DNA from: Photobacterium sp. DA100
GTDB lineage: Bacteria > Pseudomonadota > Gammaproteobacteria > Enterobacterales > Vibrionaceae
DNA length: 64,000 nt
NCBI RefSeq assembly: GCF_029223585.1
Contig: NZ_CP119423.1
Span: 2,728,001 to 2,792,000, forward strand
Direction of reading: 5' to 3'
Both the position numbers and the translations under genes were made by a program. Each line of letters starts with the position of its first letter. Positions within the stretch are counted from its first letter, which is position 1. The notes beneath the pieces are model-generated. The model was given only the letters and a program-made list of their open reading frames with translations, searched no databases and was not told the origin of the DNA. Positions 55,041 through 63,769 of this stretch are shown here, in pieces.

Positions 55041-56189
55041 ATGGAAAAATGTCGTAGCCGTAAAATCACCACCCTACTCGCCTTTATAACACCGCTGCTT
55101 TTCATCAGTATCCTGATGGCCGTGACCGCGCTCAAACGCAACTCAGATGTTATTGCCAACAGCCAAAATGAAGTGGCATGGTATGTACTCCAGCTCAACA
55201 AAGAATATGCAGAATTCCACCACCTGCTGCACCGCTACAGTGTTGGCACCAGTGATCATAACGATATGATGCTGCAGTATGAAATTCTATGGAGCCGCTT
55301 CAAGACCATCCTCACCAACACCCATATCAGCCATATTTACCACTTTGACGGCGCCTACCACCAAATCAGCAAGCAGTTTGACTATATCCAGTCCATCGAG
55401 CCGCAGCTACTTGCACTCCAACCGGAGAATGCAGACTCAGACTTGAGCAAGCAGGTCAAGGACAACTACGAAAATCTCGTGGTTTTCCTCAGCCACAAAT
55501 TCCGGCTATCGAGCGGCGATCTGCTCAAAAAAGTAAAAGCGACCCATGCGATGAAAATGCTTATTTATTTCTTGCTCTGCGCCATTGTCCTGCTTGGCGG
55601 GATTTTACTGTGGTCGTTATGGCAAGAGTCTAAGTCGATGCGCAAGCTGGCAATGAGCGATACCTTGACCGGAATTCATAGCCGGTTGTGGCTTAACCAC
55701 CAGCTCACTGAGTTAATCGATACCAAGCAGCCCTTTCGCTTCTACCTGATTGATTTGGATGGGTTCAAGCTGGTCAACGACACCCTGGGTCACCATGCTG
55801 GGGATACCCTGCTGAAAACCGTTGCAAACCGGTTAGCGGCACTGAGCGGGGAGCACTACCACGTCGCCCGGATGGGCGGGGATGAATTTGCAGTTATCGA
55901 ATTGCTCGCGGTGCAACACGAAATCAATATCAGCCAAAAACTACTCAACAGTTTCCAGCAGCCGGCAATGTTGAATGGCAAACCTTTCGCTATTTCTGCC
56001 AGTATCGGCAGCAGCGAATACCCGCTCAATGCATCAAGCATGAGTGAAGTACTGCAACAAGCTGATTTCGCGATGTATGAAGTCAAACAACGGGGAAAGA
56101 ATGGGGTGCTGGACTATCAGCAATCCGCCCCCGCAACCGATCCCGGCACGACTTCTTCTAACGTCAAGCCATTCTCGAAAAGTGTGTAA
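55041..56189 (+). CDS. Membrane diguanylate cyclase with periplasmic sensor domain
   Basis: 382 aa. Membrane segment 1 at about 10-28, a periplasmic helical region at about 30-170, membrane segment 2 at about 172-195, then a cytoplasmic GGDEF domain with the active site GGDEF at 279-283. No RxxD inhibitory site precedes it. Together with the upstream periplasmic protein it looks like a two-gene sensor unit that makes c-di-GMP in response to an external cue. Confidence 0.9.
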   Translation: MEKCRSRKITTLLAFITPLLFISILMAVTALKRNSDVIANSQNEVAWYVLQLNKEYAEFHHLLHRYSVGTSDHNDMMLQYEILWSRFKTILTNTHISHIYHFDGAYHQISKQFDYIQSIEPQLLALQPENADSDLSKQVKDNYENLVVFLSHKFRLSSGDLLKKVKATHAMKMLIYFLLCAIVLLGGILLWSLWQESKSMRKLAMSDTLTGIHSRLWLNHQLTELIDTKQPFRFYLIDLDGFKLVNDTLGHHAGDTLLKTVANRLAALSGEHYHVARMGGDEFAVIELLAVQHEINISQKLLNSFQQPAMLNGKPFAISASIGSSEYPLNASSMSEVLQQADFAMYEVKQRGKNGVLDYQQSAPATDPGTTSSNVKPFSKSV

Positions 56190-56210
56190 GAGTCTATGCC
56201 TTTCGGCCAG

Positions 56211-56242
56211 AAACAAAAAAGCGCCCGTTTGATGACGGGCGC
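56211..56242 (-). terminator. Terminator of the alcohol dehydrogenase gene
   Basis: GCGCCCGT (56221-56228) pairs with ACGGGCGC (56235-56242); the A-run at 56211-56220 reads as T on the minus strand. It may also limit the convergent cyclase transcript. Confidence 0.8.
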
Positions 56243-56316
56243 AAAAATCAATAGTGCAGTGGATAGTGCCTGCTTATCTTTCATCAATTCCCGCTGAGCA
56301 GGCACTCAAAAAAGGC

Positions 56317-57465
56317 TTACATTGCCGCGGCAAAGATGGCTGAAATCTCCTCGTGGCTTGCTTGTTTCGGGTTGGTGAAACCACATGCATCTTTCAGGGC
56401 ATTATCCGCAAGCACAGCAATATCCTCGGCTTTGGCACCCAGCACCTCCAGCCCCGACGGGATGCCGACATCTTTGGACAGCGCCTGGATCGCTTCAAGT
56501 GCAGCTTCTGCACCCTGCTCAGGCGTCAGCCCTTCGACCTTCATGCCCATCGCCTTAGCAACATCAGTCAGGCGCTCAGGGCAAACCTGCGCGTTGTAAC
56601 GCTGGACGTGCGGTAGCAATACTGCATTACAGACACCGTGTGGCAGATCGTAGAAACCACCTAGCTGGTGCGCCATGGCGTGAACGTAACCCAGTGAAGC
56701 GTTGTTGAAGGCCATACCGGCCATAAACTGCGCATACGCCATTTGCTCGCGCGCTTCGATGTTCTGGCCGTCTTTCACTGCGGTGCGCAGGTGGGCCTGG
56801 ATCAGCTCGATAGCCTTGATCGCCACAGCATCGGTGATCGGCGTTGCCGCCGTAGACACATAGGCCTCAACCGCATGGGTCAGCGCGTCCATGCCGGTCG
56901 CAGCCGTCAGGGATGCTGGTTTGGCTAGCATCAGCTCAGGGTCATTGACAGACATCAACGGGGTGGTGTTCTTATCAACGATGGCCATTTTGATATGGCG
57001 CGCTTCATCGGTAATGATGCAGAAGCGGGTCATTTCACTGGCAGTACCGGCTGTAGTGTTGATCGCAACCAGCGGCAGCTGCGGTTTAGCTGATTGGTCG
57101 ACACCTTCGTAGTCAGCAATCTCACCACCATTGGCAGCGACAAGGGCAATCCCCTTGGCACAGTCGTGCGGAGAGCCACCGCCCAGTGAAATCACAAAGT
57201 CACATTCACCTTCTCTGAGCAATGCCAGACCGGCCTCAACATTGCCAATTGTCGGATTTGGTTGTGTACCATCAAAAACAATAGAATTAATATCACGCTG
57301 TGCCAGAAAATCGGCAACCTGCTTGACCATACCAATTTGGCTAAGCACTTTATCGGTCACAATCAGGGCTTTTTTAAAACCGTGAGCTTTCACCGAATCA
57401 GCGGCTTCAGTCAGGCAGCCCGCGCCCATCAGGTTTACCGCAGGGATGAAAAATGCGCTACTCAT
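56317..57465 (-). CDS. Iron-containing alcohol dehydrogenase, YiaY-like
   Basis: 382-aa group III dehydrogenase, close to E. coli YiaY along its length. NAD-binding [14 protein letters not shown] near residue 98; iron ligands in [14 protein letters not shown] (Asp/His) and [16 protein letters not shown] (His, His) near 193-280. YiaY oxidises L-threonine weakly; 1,3-propanediol or ethanol are alternative substrates. Confidence 0.9.
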   Translation of the reverse strand: MSSAFFIPAVNLMGAGCLTEAADSVKAHGFKKALIVTDKVLSQIGMVKQVADFLAQRDINSIVFDGTQPNPTIGNVEAGLALLREGECDFVISLGGGSPHDCAKGIALVAANGGEIADYEGVDQSAKPQLPLVAINTTAGTASEMTRFCIITDEARHIKMAIVDKNTTPLMSVNDPELMLAKPASLTAATGMDALTHAVEAYVSTAATPITDAVAIKAIELIQAHLRTAVKDGQNIEAREQMAYAQFMAGMAFNNASLGYVHAMAHQLGGFYDLPHGVCNAVLLPHVQRYNAQVCPERLTDVAKAMGMKVEGLTPEQGAEAALEAIQALSKDVGIPSGLEVLGAKAEDIAVLADNALKDACGFTNPKQASHEEISAIFAAAM

Positions 57466-57767
57466 GATAAATTCTCCATAATTATCAAAAACTAATTACC
57501 ATAAACCGCTTGTAAACCAAAGAACCACTTAATGTTCAGGCGGGCTAGACGTAACCAGTCTCTGTGTGTGCGAATAAAAGCTACCACCAAAAAAGTGTGC
57601 AACAATTTGATCTGAGACAAGTTATAAATTCCCGGCAAAAAATGATCGAGGGGATTTTGAGCAAGATCACCAAATCAACAGGTTACACACCAACATTGTC
57701 CACAAGGAGAAACACTACTTTTCGATTTATCACTAAGCAGTAGAAGCGTTTGTGAGCTAGCGCTCAT
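57466..57767. other. Intergenic region between the dehydrogenase and gbpA
   Basis: About 300 bp, AT-rich, containing the promoter of the dehydrogenase gene. A site TTGAT-N4-GACAA at 57607-57620 resembles an FNR box but breaks consensus in the right half. Confidence 0.4.
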
Positions 57768-57797
57768 AAAAAAACGCTGGCTTGTGCCAGCGTTTTT
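57768..57797 (-). terminator. gbpA terminator
   Basis: A 12-bp stem (57770-57781 with 57786-57797) with an A-run at its left, read as T on the minus strand. Confidence 0.88.
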
Positions 57798-57818
57798 CCG
57801 ATCTCACCACTTGGTTAG

Positions 57819-59327
57819 CTATTGCTTGATCCAGGCATCTTGCCAAGCAGAACCGTATCCCGGTTCGTAGTGATACGGCGAGTCGATGTTGCACCAGCCG
57901 CCTTCAGGGAAAGGACGGCACTGGTAGGTATTGCCATCGCGGCCGAGTACCACAGTCTGGCCCGGTACATAGCTACCGATACCTTCAGGGTAGGCATAAT
58001 CATAATCCCCACCACCTGAGCTCTCCTTGATAGTGATTGACTTGGCCTCGACCACCTGTTGCTCGTTGCTAGCCGGATCTGTCGCCGTCACTACCACGCT
58101 GAACGACCCCGTCTGATTGGTAGACAGTGACATACCAACACTGCTGTTATTGATAACATCATTGTCCGATGCCAATTGCTGGCCGGTGCTATCAAGCAGC
58201 GCCATGTTAATCTTGTAGTGCCCCTCAGAGCTCACCGTGGCTTCGATGTGAGCTTTACCGTCAGCCCCCAAGGTGTATTGACTTTCCAGCCCTTGGACGG
58301 TTACCGGCGCAGGCTCAATCACATCCCCATCACGCACATCGAGAGCGTAGCTATAATCTGGGTTGGTGACAAAAACCTGGTTGGCATACAGATCAGATGG
58401 CTGGTAAACGATATCGCCGGAGGCTTGTTCCACACCGATTTGAGTCACAGTCGGGTATGTCTCGTTGATCAACTGGGCCAGATCATATGACCAGGTATTG
58501 ATGTTCTCGTTTGTGGCTGTGATTGACAGCTTCTCGAAAACAATTTCTGAGCCTTGTTTATTGAAGATCCGGAACCAGATGCTGTCGCCATCCTGGGCTT
58601 CTACCCCAGGCTTGACGTATTGGCCCTTAGAGGTCCACTCCGGCGGCAGCACTTCACCGTCAAAACGGATATCGCTACAGTTGTAGAAGCCTTCACCGAC
58701 CGGATCATTACGCTGCCAGCGGGTTACCAGCGTGGCATCACCACTGCGACCGCTTGGCAAGGTCACATTGATTAGGTAATACTGGCCGTTGCCTTCCTCC
58801 GTCACTGCTACATTGCCTGCAGTATCAATCAGCTCCAGATCATCCCAATCCAAACGACTATGGGCAGCATTGTAGCCCGGCTTGGTCAGGTAGAACTGCC
58901 AGAAGCTCGGGTTATGCGGGGCGGTTGCGCGGTAGCGCAAGGTGAAGGTCTCACCAGCTTTCATCTCAGTACGCTGCCAGTGCTCAGAGGCCACGCTCAT
59001 GCCGCTCTTGCGCGTGTCGCCACCAGAACAGATAGCCCCATCGGGCACTGCGGCTTTGACGGCATCCATATTGTTGTAATTCGGTACCAAGGCTGCAAAC
59101 TCGTTCTTCTGCACCAATGGATAGGTCCCCGATTCCAAAAATGACGCGCGGCACGCCTCATTCGGGATCTGCGAGCCATCAGATGGGCCCCAGTGGCCGC
59201 CATCTGATTCACAAATCACTTGGCGGGCTGCTGGGTACTCAGCATAGCCGTGGGCATTGACGTGAAGTGAAGAAAGGGCTGCCATGACTGACATTGCGCC
59301 CAACGAAAAGTGAATAACTTTATTCAT
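57819..59327 (-). CDS. gbpA: GbpA, secreted chitin-active LPMO / N-acetylglucosamine-binding protein
   Basis: A 502-aa secreted protein for attachment to chitin. The signal peptide ends at Ala25 so that His26 becomes the N-terminus; with His138 (TAPHNPSFW) it forms the copper histidine brace of AA10 monooxygenases. Residues about 26-205 are the LPMO domain, 210-415 two GbpA middle domains, and about 440-502 a C-terminal chitin-binding module rich in Trp/Tyr. In V. cholerae GbpA leaves by type II secretion. A c-di-GMP riboswitch precedes it. Confidence 0.95.
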   Translation of the reverse strand: MNKVIHFSLGAMSVMAALSSLHVNAHGYAEYPAARQVICESDGGHWGPSDGSQIPNEACRASFLESGTYPLVQKNEFAALVPNYNNMDAVKAAVPDGAICSGGDTRKSGMSVASEHWQRTEMKAGETFTLRYRATAPHNPSFWQFYLTKPGYNAAHSRLDWDDLELIDTAGNVAVTEEGNGQYYLINVTLPSGRSGDATLVTRWQRNDPVGEGFYNCSDIRFDGEVLPPEWTSKGQYVKPGVEAQDGDSIWFRIFNKQGSEIVFEKLSITATNENINTWSYDLAQLINETYPTVTQIGVEQASGDIVYQPSDLYANQVFVTNPDYSYALDVRDGDVIEPAPVTVQGLESQYTLGADGKAHIEATVSSEGHYKINMALLDSTGQQLASDNDVINNSSVGMSLSTNQTGSFSVVVTATDPASNEQQVVEAKSITIKESSGGGDYDYAYPEGIGSYVPGQTVVLGRDGNTYQCRPFPEGGWCNIDSPYHYEPGYGSAWQDAWIKQ

Positions 59328-59397
59328 GTTTAGCTTCCATTATGATTATTGTGGGAAGCCAGCTAACGGGAAGAAGCCACTGCTTTTATCTTGCTTT

Positions 59398-59510
59398 TCC
59401 CAATCAGGTAACCCCGCTACCATAGAGGCAAATCATTGAAACAAACATGACCGCTCCTTAGGCCGGAAGTTTTGCGCCCTATCCTTTCAGATAATTAGCC
59501 TTTAGCTGAC
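59398..59510 (-). ncRNA. c-di-GMP-I riboswitch (GEMM-I) in the gbpA leader
   Basis: On the minus strand the conserved core reads GGGCGCAAAACTTCCGGCCT (59460-59479), preceded by a hairpin with a GAAA tetraloop (about 59480-59494), and followed by GGTAGCGGGGTTACC (59407-59421), the two hallmark segments of GEMM-I. Homologous to the Vc1 riboswitch upstream of V. cholerae gbpA. Downstream, GCTTCC (59354-59359) can pair with GGAAGC (59333-59338), the ribosome site of gbpA, so translational control is likely. Confidence 0.93.
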
Positions 59511-59753
59511 GATACAAAAATAGGTCACTTCAATTTGTTGGTTCGCCTTGAACCGCTCGATTAAAGAACCCGGTTATATTTATAGTGTGTTTCTAATTCA
59601 CCACAAAAAATTATAAATTAACAATGGAATGGCGATCTCATTTAATTCACAGTTATTAATATTAATAAATTAATTTGACGAGATGTAATATTTCATTCAC
59701 CTAAAAACATTCACCCTACAAATAATAATCCAGCCAAACCAACATGAATAATA
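59511..59753. other. AT-rich intergenic region upstream of the gbpA riboswitch
   Basis: About 240 bp between the riboswitch and the end of the kinase gene. It must contain the gbpA promoter. No gene or clear motif seen. Confidence 0.5.
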
Positions 59754-61547
59754 TTAGTGCACAGAGATGGTAAGTTGCACAATAACAATAAAAAACAAAC
59801 AGAGCGATACGACTTTCCAGAACCTGACCGGGTTCTTGCTTTTCAAACAACGTCCACTTGCCTGCTTCATTATTTCAGCCGAAGGATGGAACAAATCACC
59901 GGCGAGTTCAGAAAAGGCCGCATAACGCAGATTGGCTTGAGGAAAGCACCCTTTTCGTATCACCAGGTCTAACCAGGATGGCAGATCGCGGCGGTAATTC
60001 CCCAAAGGTATATATTCCGGCCATCGGCTTATAGCCGGTGACGATGTAACAGTCTTAGAAAAAGAATAGGGAAAATGCCCGGTCAACATCTCGTAAATAA
60101 TGATAGATACAGAATACATGTCAGACCTCATGGACAATTCTCCCCCAGACAAACACTCTGGTGATAAATATTTAATATCACCAACGGGTACGGTTTCCAC
60201 TATAGGGGTATGTATTTCATCAAAGTGTTCAGAATAAACTGAACCAAAGTCAATAATAACAATTTGATCAAGTTGATTAACGATAAGGTTTTCTGGTTTG
60301 ATATCGCGGTGAATAAGGCGATGACGCTGCAAAACACGAAGTGACTTAATTATCTCCTCTGCCATTAGCCGCACTTCACCTAAATCTGGCTTGGGGTTAT
60401 CGTCCATCCACTGACGTAATGTTTTTCCTTCAACCCAATCACAGACATGATATAGAAAGGGGGAATGACGGGAAAAAGGATGAATCTTCATTATCCGCGG
60501 GTTAGATATCTGCTCCCCCAACCAACCCTCGCGAACGAACCCTTGCAAATACTGATAGTCCTCTGCAAAATTCAGTGAGGGCATCTTCAGTACATAGCGT
60601 TTAGTGTCAAATTCACTGACCGCCAAATAAACATGGCTCCGTGGGCCGCTGTGCAATACCCGCAGAATACGGTACTGGTCAATCCGGTTGCCTTCTTCCA
60701 GTACCGGCGGGATCACCCGCCCAGTCAACTCCTCAATATATTCATCCATGGTCAGGCTTGGCAGCGACTGGACTTCAAGCAGCACACTCGAGACATTGTC
60801 CTGGCTGCCCGATGCCAGTGCGGCCTCCACCAGCTGGCGAGCTTGCTGTTCGGCTGGCAAAACGGCCGCGGACAAAATTTGCTGCAGTTCGGCTTCGCCC
60901 AACCACTCGTGGATGCCGTCTGTTACCAACAGCAGCCGGTCAGCATGCTCTAGCCGTATTTGCTGGAAATCGACTTCAATGTGGCTGTCCATGCCCAGCG
61001 AGCGAGTGAGAAAAGACTGCTGACCATATAGCTGGCGACGGTGATCTTGGGTAAGTGGAATCAGGGTCTGATTACGGTAGAGATAGGCTCGCGTATCTCC
61101 CACATGCATTATATAAGCCGTATTGAACTTGATGATCACGGCGCAAAAGGTAGTTACCAAGCCGTTATGCTGCAGCTCGGATTGGCAGCTCTGAGAGTAA
61201 AGCCATTGGTTCAGGGCATGCAGCACTTTGCCTGCTGACTGCTTCACCCCCCAGGTTTTTGGCGTTGCATAGTATTCTTCGACAAACTGACTCACACTGA
61301 TCTGGCTCGCTCGCTGCCCCTGCTCGCTGCAGCTCACCCCGTCTGCCAGGCAGGCAACGACCCCTTTGTGTACCAGTTCATCACGCTGCGCAGGCTGGCA
61401 GATTGCAAACGCATCTTGGTTACTGGGCTTACACCCGGCCACCGAATACCCGCCAAAGTCCAACTTTAGGGTATTGGTCCTTGAAGCCCATTCCCCCCTA
61501 TCCGCTCTCTGGTGGGATATGCCTTCTGGCCCAGTTGTGTTATCCAT
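59754..61547 (-). CDS. Bifunctional PP2C phosphatase - Ser/Thr protein kinase
   Basis: A 597-aa fusion. Residues about 28-265 are a PP2C phosphatase with SNQDAF, CLADGVS, HVGDTRAYLYR, LLVTDGIHE and GSQDNVS metal motifs. Residues about 289-560 are a protein kinase: Lys in YVLKMPS, HRDIKPEN with the catalytic Asp at 415, DFG in IDFGSVY, and SPE in place of APE; the glycine loop is degenerate (HSGPRSHV). A C-terminal membrane segment (about 575-595) anchors it. It follows the nitrate transporter gene on the same strand, suggesting control of nitrate uptake or reduction. Confidence 0.9.
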   Translation of the reverse strand: MDNTTGPEGISHQRADRGEWASRTNTLKLDFGGYSVAGCKPSNQDAFAICQPAQRDELVHKGVVACLADGVSCSEQGQRASQISVSQFVEEYYATPKTWGVKQSAGKVLHALNQWLYSQSCQSELQHNGLVTTFCAVIIKFNTAYIMHVGDTRAYLYRNQTLIPLTQDHRRQLYGQQSFLTRSLGMDSHIEVDFQQIRLEHADRLLLVTDGIHEWLGEAELQQILSAAVLPAEQQARQLVEAALASGSQDNVSSVLLEVQSLPSLTMDEYIEELTGRVIPPVLEEGNRIDQYRILRVLHSGPRSHVYLAVSEFDTKRYVLKMPSLNFAEDYQYLQGFVREGWLGEQISNPRIMKIHPFSRHSPFLYHVCDWVEGKTLRQWMDDNPKPDLGEVRLMAEEIIKSLRVLQRHRLIHRDIKPENLIVNQLDQIVIIDFGSVYSEHFDEIHTPIVETVPVGDIKYLSPECLSGGELSMRSDMYSVSIIIYEMLTGHFPYSFSKTVTSSPAISRWPEYIPLGNYRRDLPSWLDLVIRKGCFPQANLRYAAFSELAGDLFHPSAEIMKQASGRCLKSKNPVRFWKVVSLCLFFIVIVQLTISVH

Positions 61548-61650
61548 CCTCTCCTCCTAGAGCCCCTTCACCCTGCAGTTGGTCACCCCAGTACTTTCCA
61601 TCAGCACGGCCGGCGGCCTACTCTGCCCCTGCAGGGTAGGCCGGCCAAGC

Positions 61651-63126
61651 TTATCGGTTGGCGACATCAATCATCACGATACTGCCGTCTTCATTGATCT
61701 CGGCGATCTGCCCACTTGGCTCTTCCATCATCAACAAGGTAATGAAGCCGATGACCGCCGTTGCCGCTATCACGTAGAAGAAGGTACTGTAATCAACCAC
61801 TGACAAAATGGTCAGGTAACACACCGCCCCAACGTTCCCGTAGGCGCCGGTCATCCCGGCGATTTGGCCGGTCATCCTGCGTTTTATCAGTGGTACGGTC
61901 GCAAACACCGCCCCTTCCCCCGACTGGACGAAGAACGAACAAGCCATTGCCGCTACCACCGCGAGCCATAGCGGCCAGCTGCTATCCACCTGCCCCATCA
62001 GGAAGTAGCCGGCAGCCAACCCTGCCGTCAAGATCAGCAAGGTCGGTTTACGGCCGAACTTATCGGAAATCCAGCCGCCTCCCGGACGGGACATAAGGTT
62101 CATGAAGGCATAGGCAGAGGCGACCATACCGGCCATCACCGGTGTGAGCTCAAAGGTTTCCGAAAAAAACAGCGGCAGCATTGAAACCACGGCCAATTCA
62201 GAGCCAAAGGTGGCAAAGTACAACACATTCAAAATCGCTACCTGCTTGAATTTATAGCGATGCACTTCGGGCACCGGCTTCTCAAATACCGTTTTATTGA
62301 CCCGCCATACCTGCAGAACTTCATAGCAATAAATCAGGGCAAGCACGGCATAGATGGTCATCACCGTGCTGTCCCCCAGCATGCCTATCCCGGTCGGCGA
62401 AAGCTTCCATGCCAGCAAAGCCAAGGCCCCATACATAGGCAACTTCATAAACAGCAGCAGGAAGAAGTCCCCTTTCGAGGTCACCTCCATTGCTCCCAAC
62501 TGCTTGGGCTTGAAATAAGTCGAGCCCTTTGGGGTATCTGTCACGTTGGCATAGAATACAAAGGCGAACAGCAGACTCATCATGCCGGTGATCGCCATGG
62601 CGTAACGCCAGCCATCTTCGCCGCCGAACAACACAGCAACAGTGGGCAAGGTAAAGGCCGCCGCCGCAGAGCCGAAGTTACCCCAACCGCCATAGATCCC
62701 TTCTGCCGTCCCCAACTCATGATGCGGGAACCACTCAGAGACCAAGCGGATCCCGACCACAAACCCGGCCCCGATAAAACCCAGGGCAAAACGGGCAATC
62801 GCCGCCTGGACGAAGCTGTCTGCAAAAGCGAACACAAAACAAGGAATGGAGCAAACAGCCAGCAAGGCCGCATAAACCAACCTTGGGCCATATTTATCGG
62901 TGAGCATGCCGATCAGCACCCGGGCAGGTATGGTGAAGGCAACATTGAGGATCAGCAGGGTTTTAATCTCTGCCGTAGTGAGCCCCAACGAGCTTTTCAC
63001 CGATTGCAGCAGCGGCGCAAAGTTGAACCACACTACAAAAGTGATGAAAAACGCGAACCAACTAAGGTGGAGAATTTTCATTTTCCCCGTAAACGAAAGG
63101 ATATTGAACTTGCCTATTTCCGACAT
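61651..63126 (-). CDS. Nitrate/nitrite transporter, NarK/NasA-type MFS
   Basis: 491-aa inner-membrane MFS carrier with twelve segments. Nitrate-porter signatures include GFIGAGFVVGIRLVSEWFP near residue 115 and the GGWGNFGSAAAAF stretch near 145, with a second signature in AYGNVGAVCYL near 422. Downstream of nirBD, so an assimilatory nitrate/nitrite importer is likely. Confidence 0.92.
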   Translation of the reverse strand: MSEIGKFNILSFTGKMKILHLSWFAFFITFVVWFNFAPLLQSVKSSLGLTTAEIKTLLILNVAFTIPARVLIGMLTDKYGPRLVYAALLAVCSIPCFVFAFADSFVQAAIARFALGFIGAGFVVGIRLVSEWFPHHELGTAEGIYGGWGNFGSAAAAFTLPTVAVLFGGEDGWRYAMAITGMMSLLFAFVFYANVTDTPKGSTYFKPKQLGAMEVTSKGDFFLLLFMKLPMYGALALLAWKLSPTGIGMLGDSTVMTIYAVLALIYCYEVLQVWRVNKTVFEKPVPEVHRYKFKQVAILNVLYFATFGSELAVVSMLPLFFSETFELTPVMAGMVASAYAFMNLMSRPGGGWISDKFGRKPTLLILTAGLAAGYFLMGQVDSSWPLWLAVVAAMACSFFVQSGEGAVFATVPLIKRRMTGQIAGMTGAYGNVGAVCYLTILSVVDYSTFFYVIAATAVIGFITLLMMEEPSGQIAEINEDGSIVMIDVANR

Positions 63127-63365
63127 TTTGGTGCTTCCTGTATTAACTGACTTACACCTTTAATGCATTGTTCATACCAAAATTATTACACTTAAATATC
63201 AAGAACTTACCCTTACAAACTCATTAAATCAAACCATCCAGCACCAACATGAGCCAAAACTTAACTATCAAGCACCATATCGATCCAATTTATAACAAAT
63301 TTGGCCTGCTTGTTAGAAACAAATCGACACTCCTTATCCATTTAAAATATAGGGTTAAATAGCAT

Positions 63366-63398
63366 GAAAAAATAATCACAGCAAAAGCTGTGATTATT
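63366..63398 (-). terminator. Terminator after nirD
   Basis: A perfect 12-bp stem (63371-63382 with 63387-63398) with AAAA loop and T-rich tail on the minus strand. It separates nirBD from the transporter-kinase pair, which may have its own promoter in 63127-63365. Confidence 0.85.
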
Positions 63399-63417
63399 AG
63401 TGTAAATAGCTAATTGA

Positions 63418-63756
63418 CTACAAATTAAGCTGCACCTTTTCTCCTTGGCATCGCACCGCGAAAGTCTTCAATTTCACTTCCGGCTGCTCAATACACTGAC
63501 CTGTTTGCAAGCTGTAGTGCTGCTTGTACAGGGGGGAGGCCACCACCACCTCATCACCTATCGAACCCATGATCCCCCGCGACAGTACATTGGCCTCACC
63601 AATCGGATCGTAGTTCTCGACAGCATACAGGGAATCTGACCGGTGACAGTAAAAGATTGCCACTTGCTCGTGGCCCCATAGCACACAAACGCCGGAGTTT
63701 TTAATGAGTGCATCTCGATGACACACGCTATACCACTCAGCCTGCTTCTGCTCCAT
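63418..63756 (-). CDS. nirD: Nitrite reductase (NADH) small subunit
   Basis: 112-aa Rieske-fold subunit of the cytoplasmic siroheme nitrite reductase that makes ammonium. It lacks the Cys/His iron-sulfur ligands of true Rieske proteins, as usual for NirD. The start at 63756 follows AAGAGGAGGG; a longer frame to 63837 would overlap nirB and lacks family similarity. Confidence 0.9.
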   Translation of the reverse strand: MEQKQAEWYSVCHRDALIKNSGVCVLWGHEQVAIFYCHRSDSLYAVENYDPIGEANVLSRGIMGSIGDEVVVASPLYKQHYSLQTGQCIEQPEVKLKTFAVRCQGEKVQLNL

Positions 63757-63769
63757 GCTACCCTCCTCT

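Noticed and set aside
57607-57620. FNR-like site upstream of the YiaY-like gene (TTGAT-N4-GACAA)
   Set aside because: Left half is perfect but the right half deviates, and its position relative to any -10 of the dehydrogenase gene is unclear.
62260-63150. 296-codon plus-strand ORF
   Set aside because: Antisense to the nitrate transporter; composition is that of a reversed membrane-protein gene.
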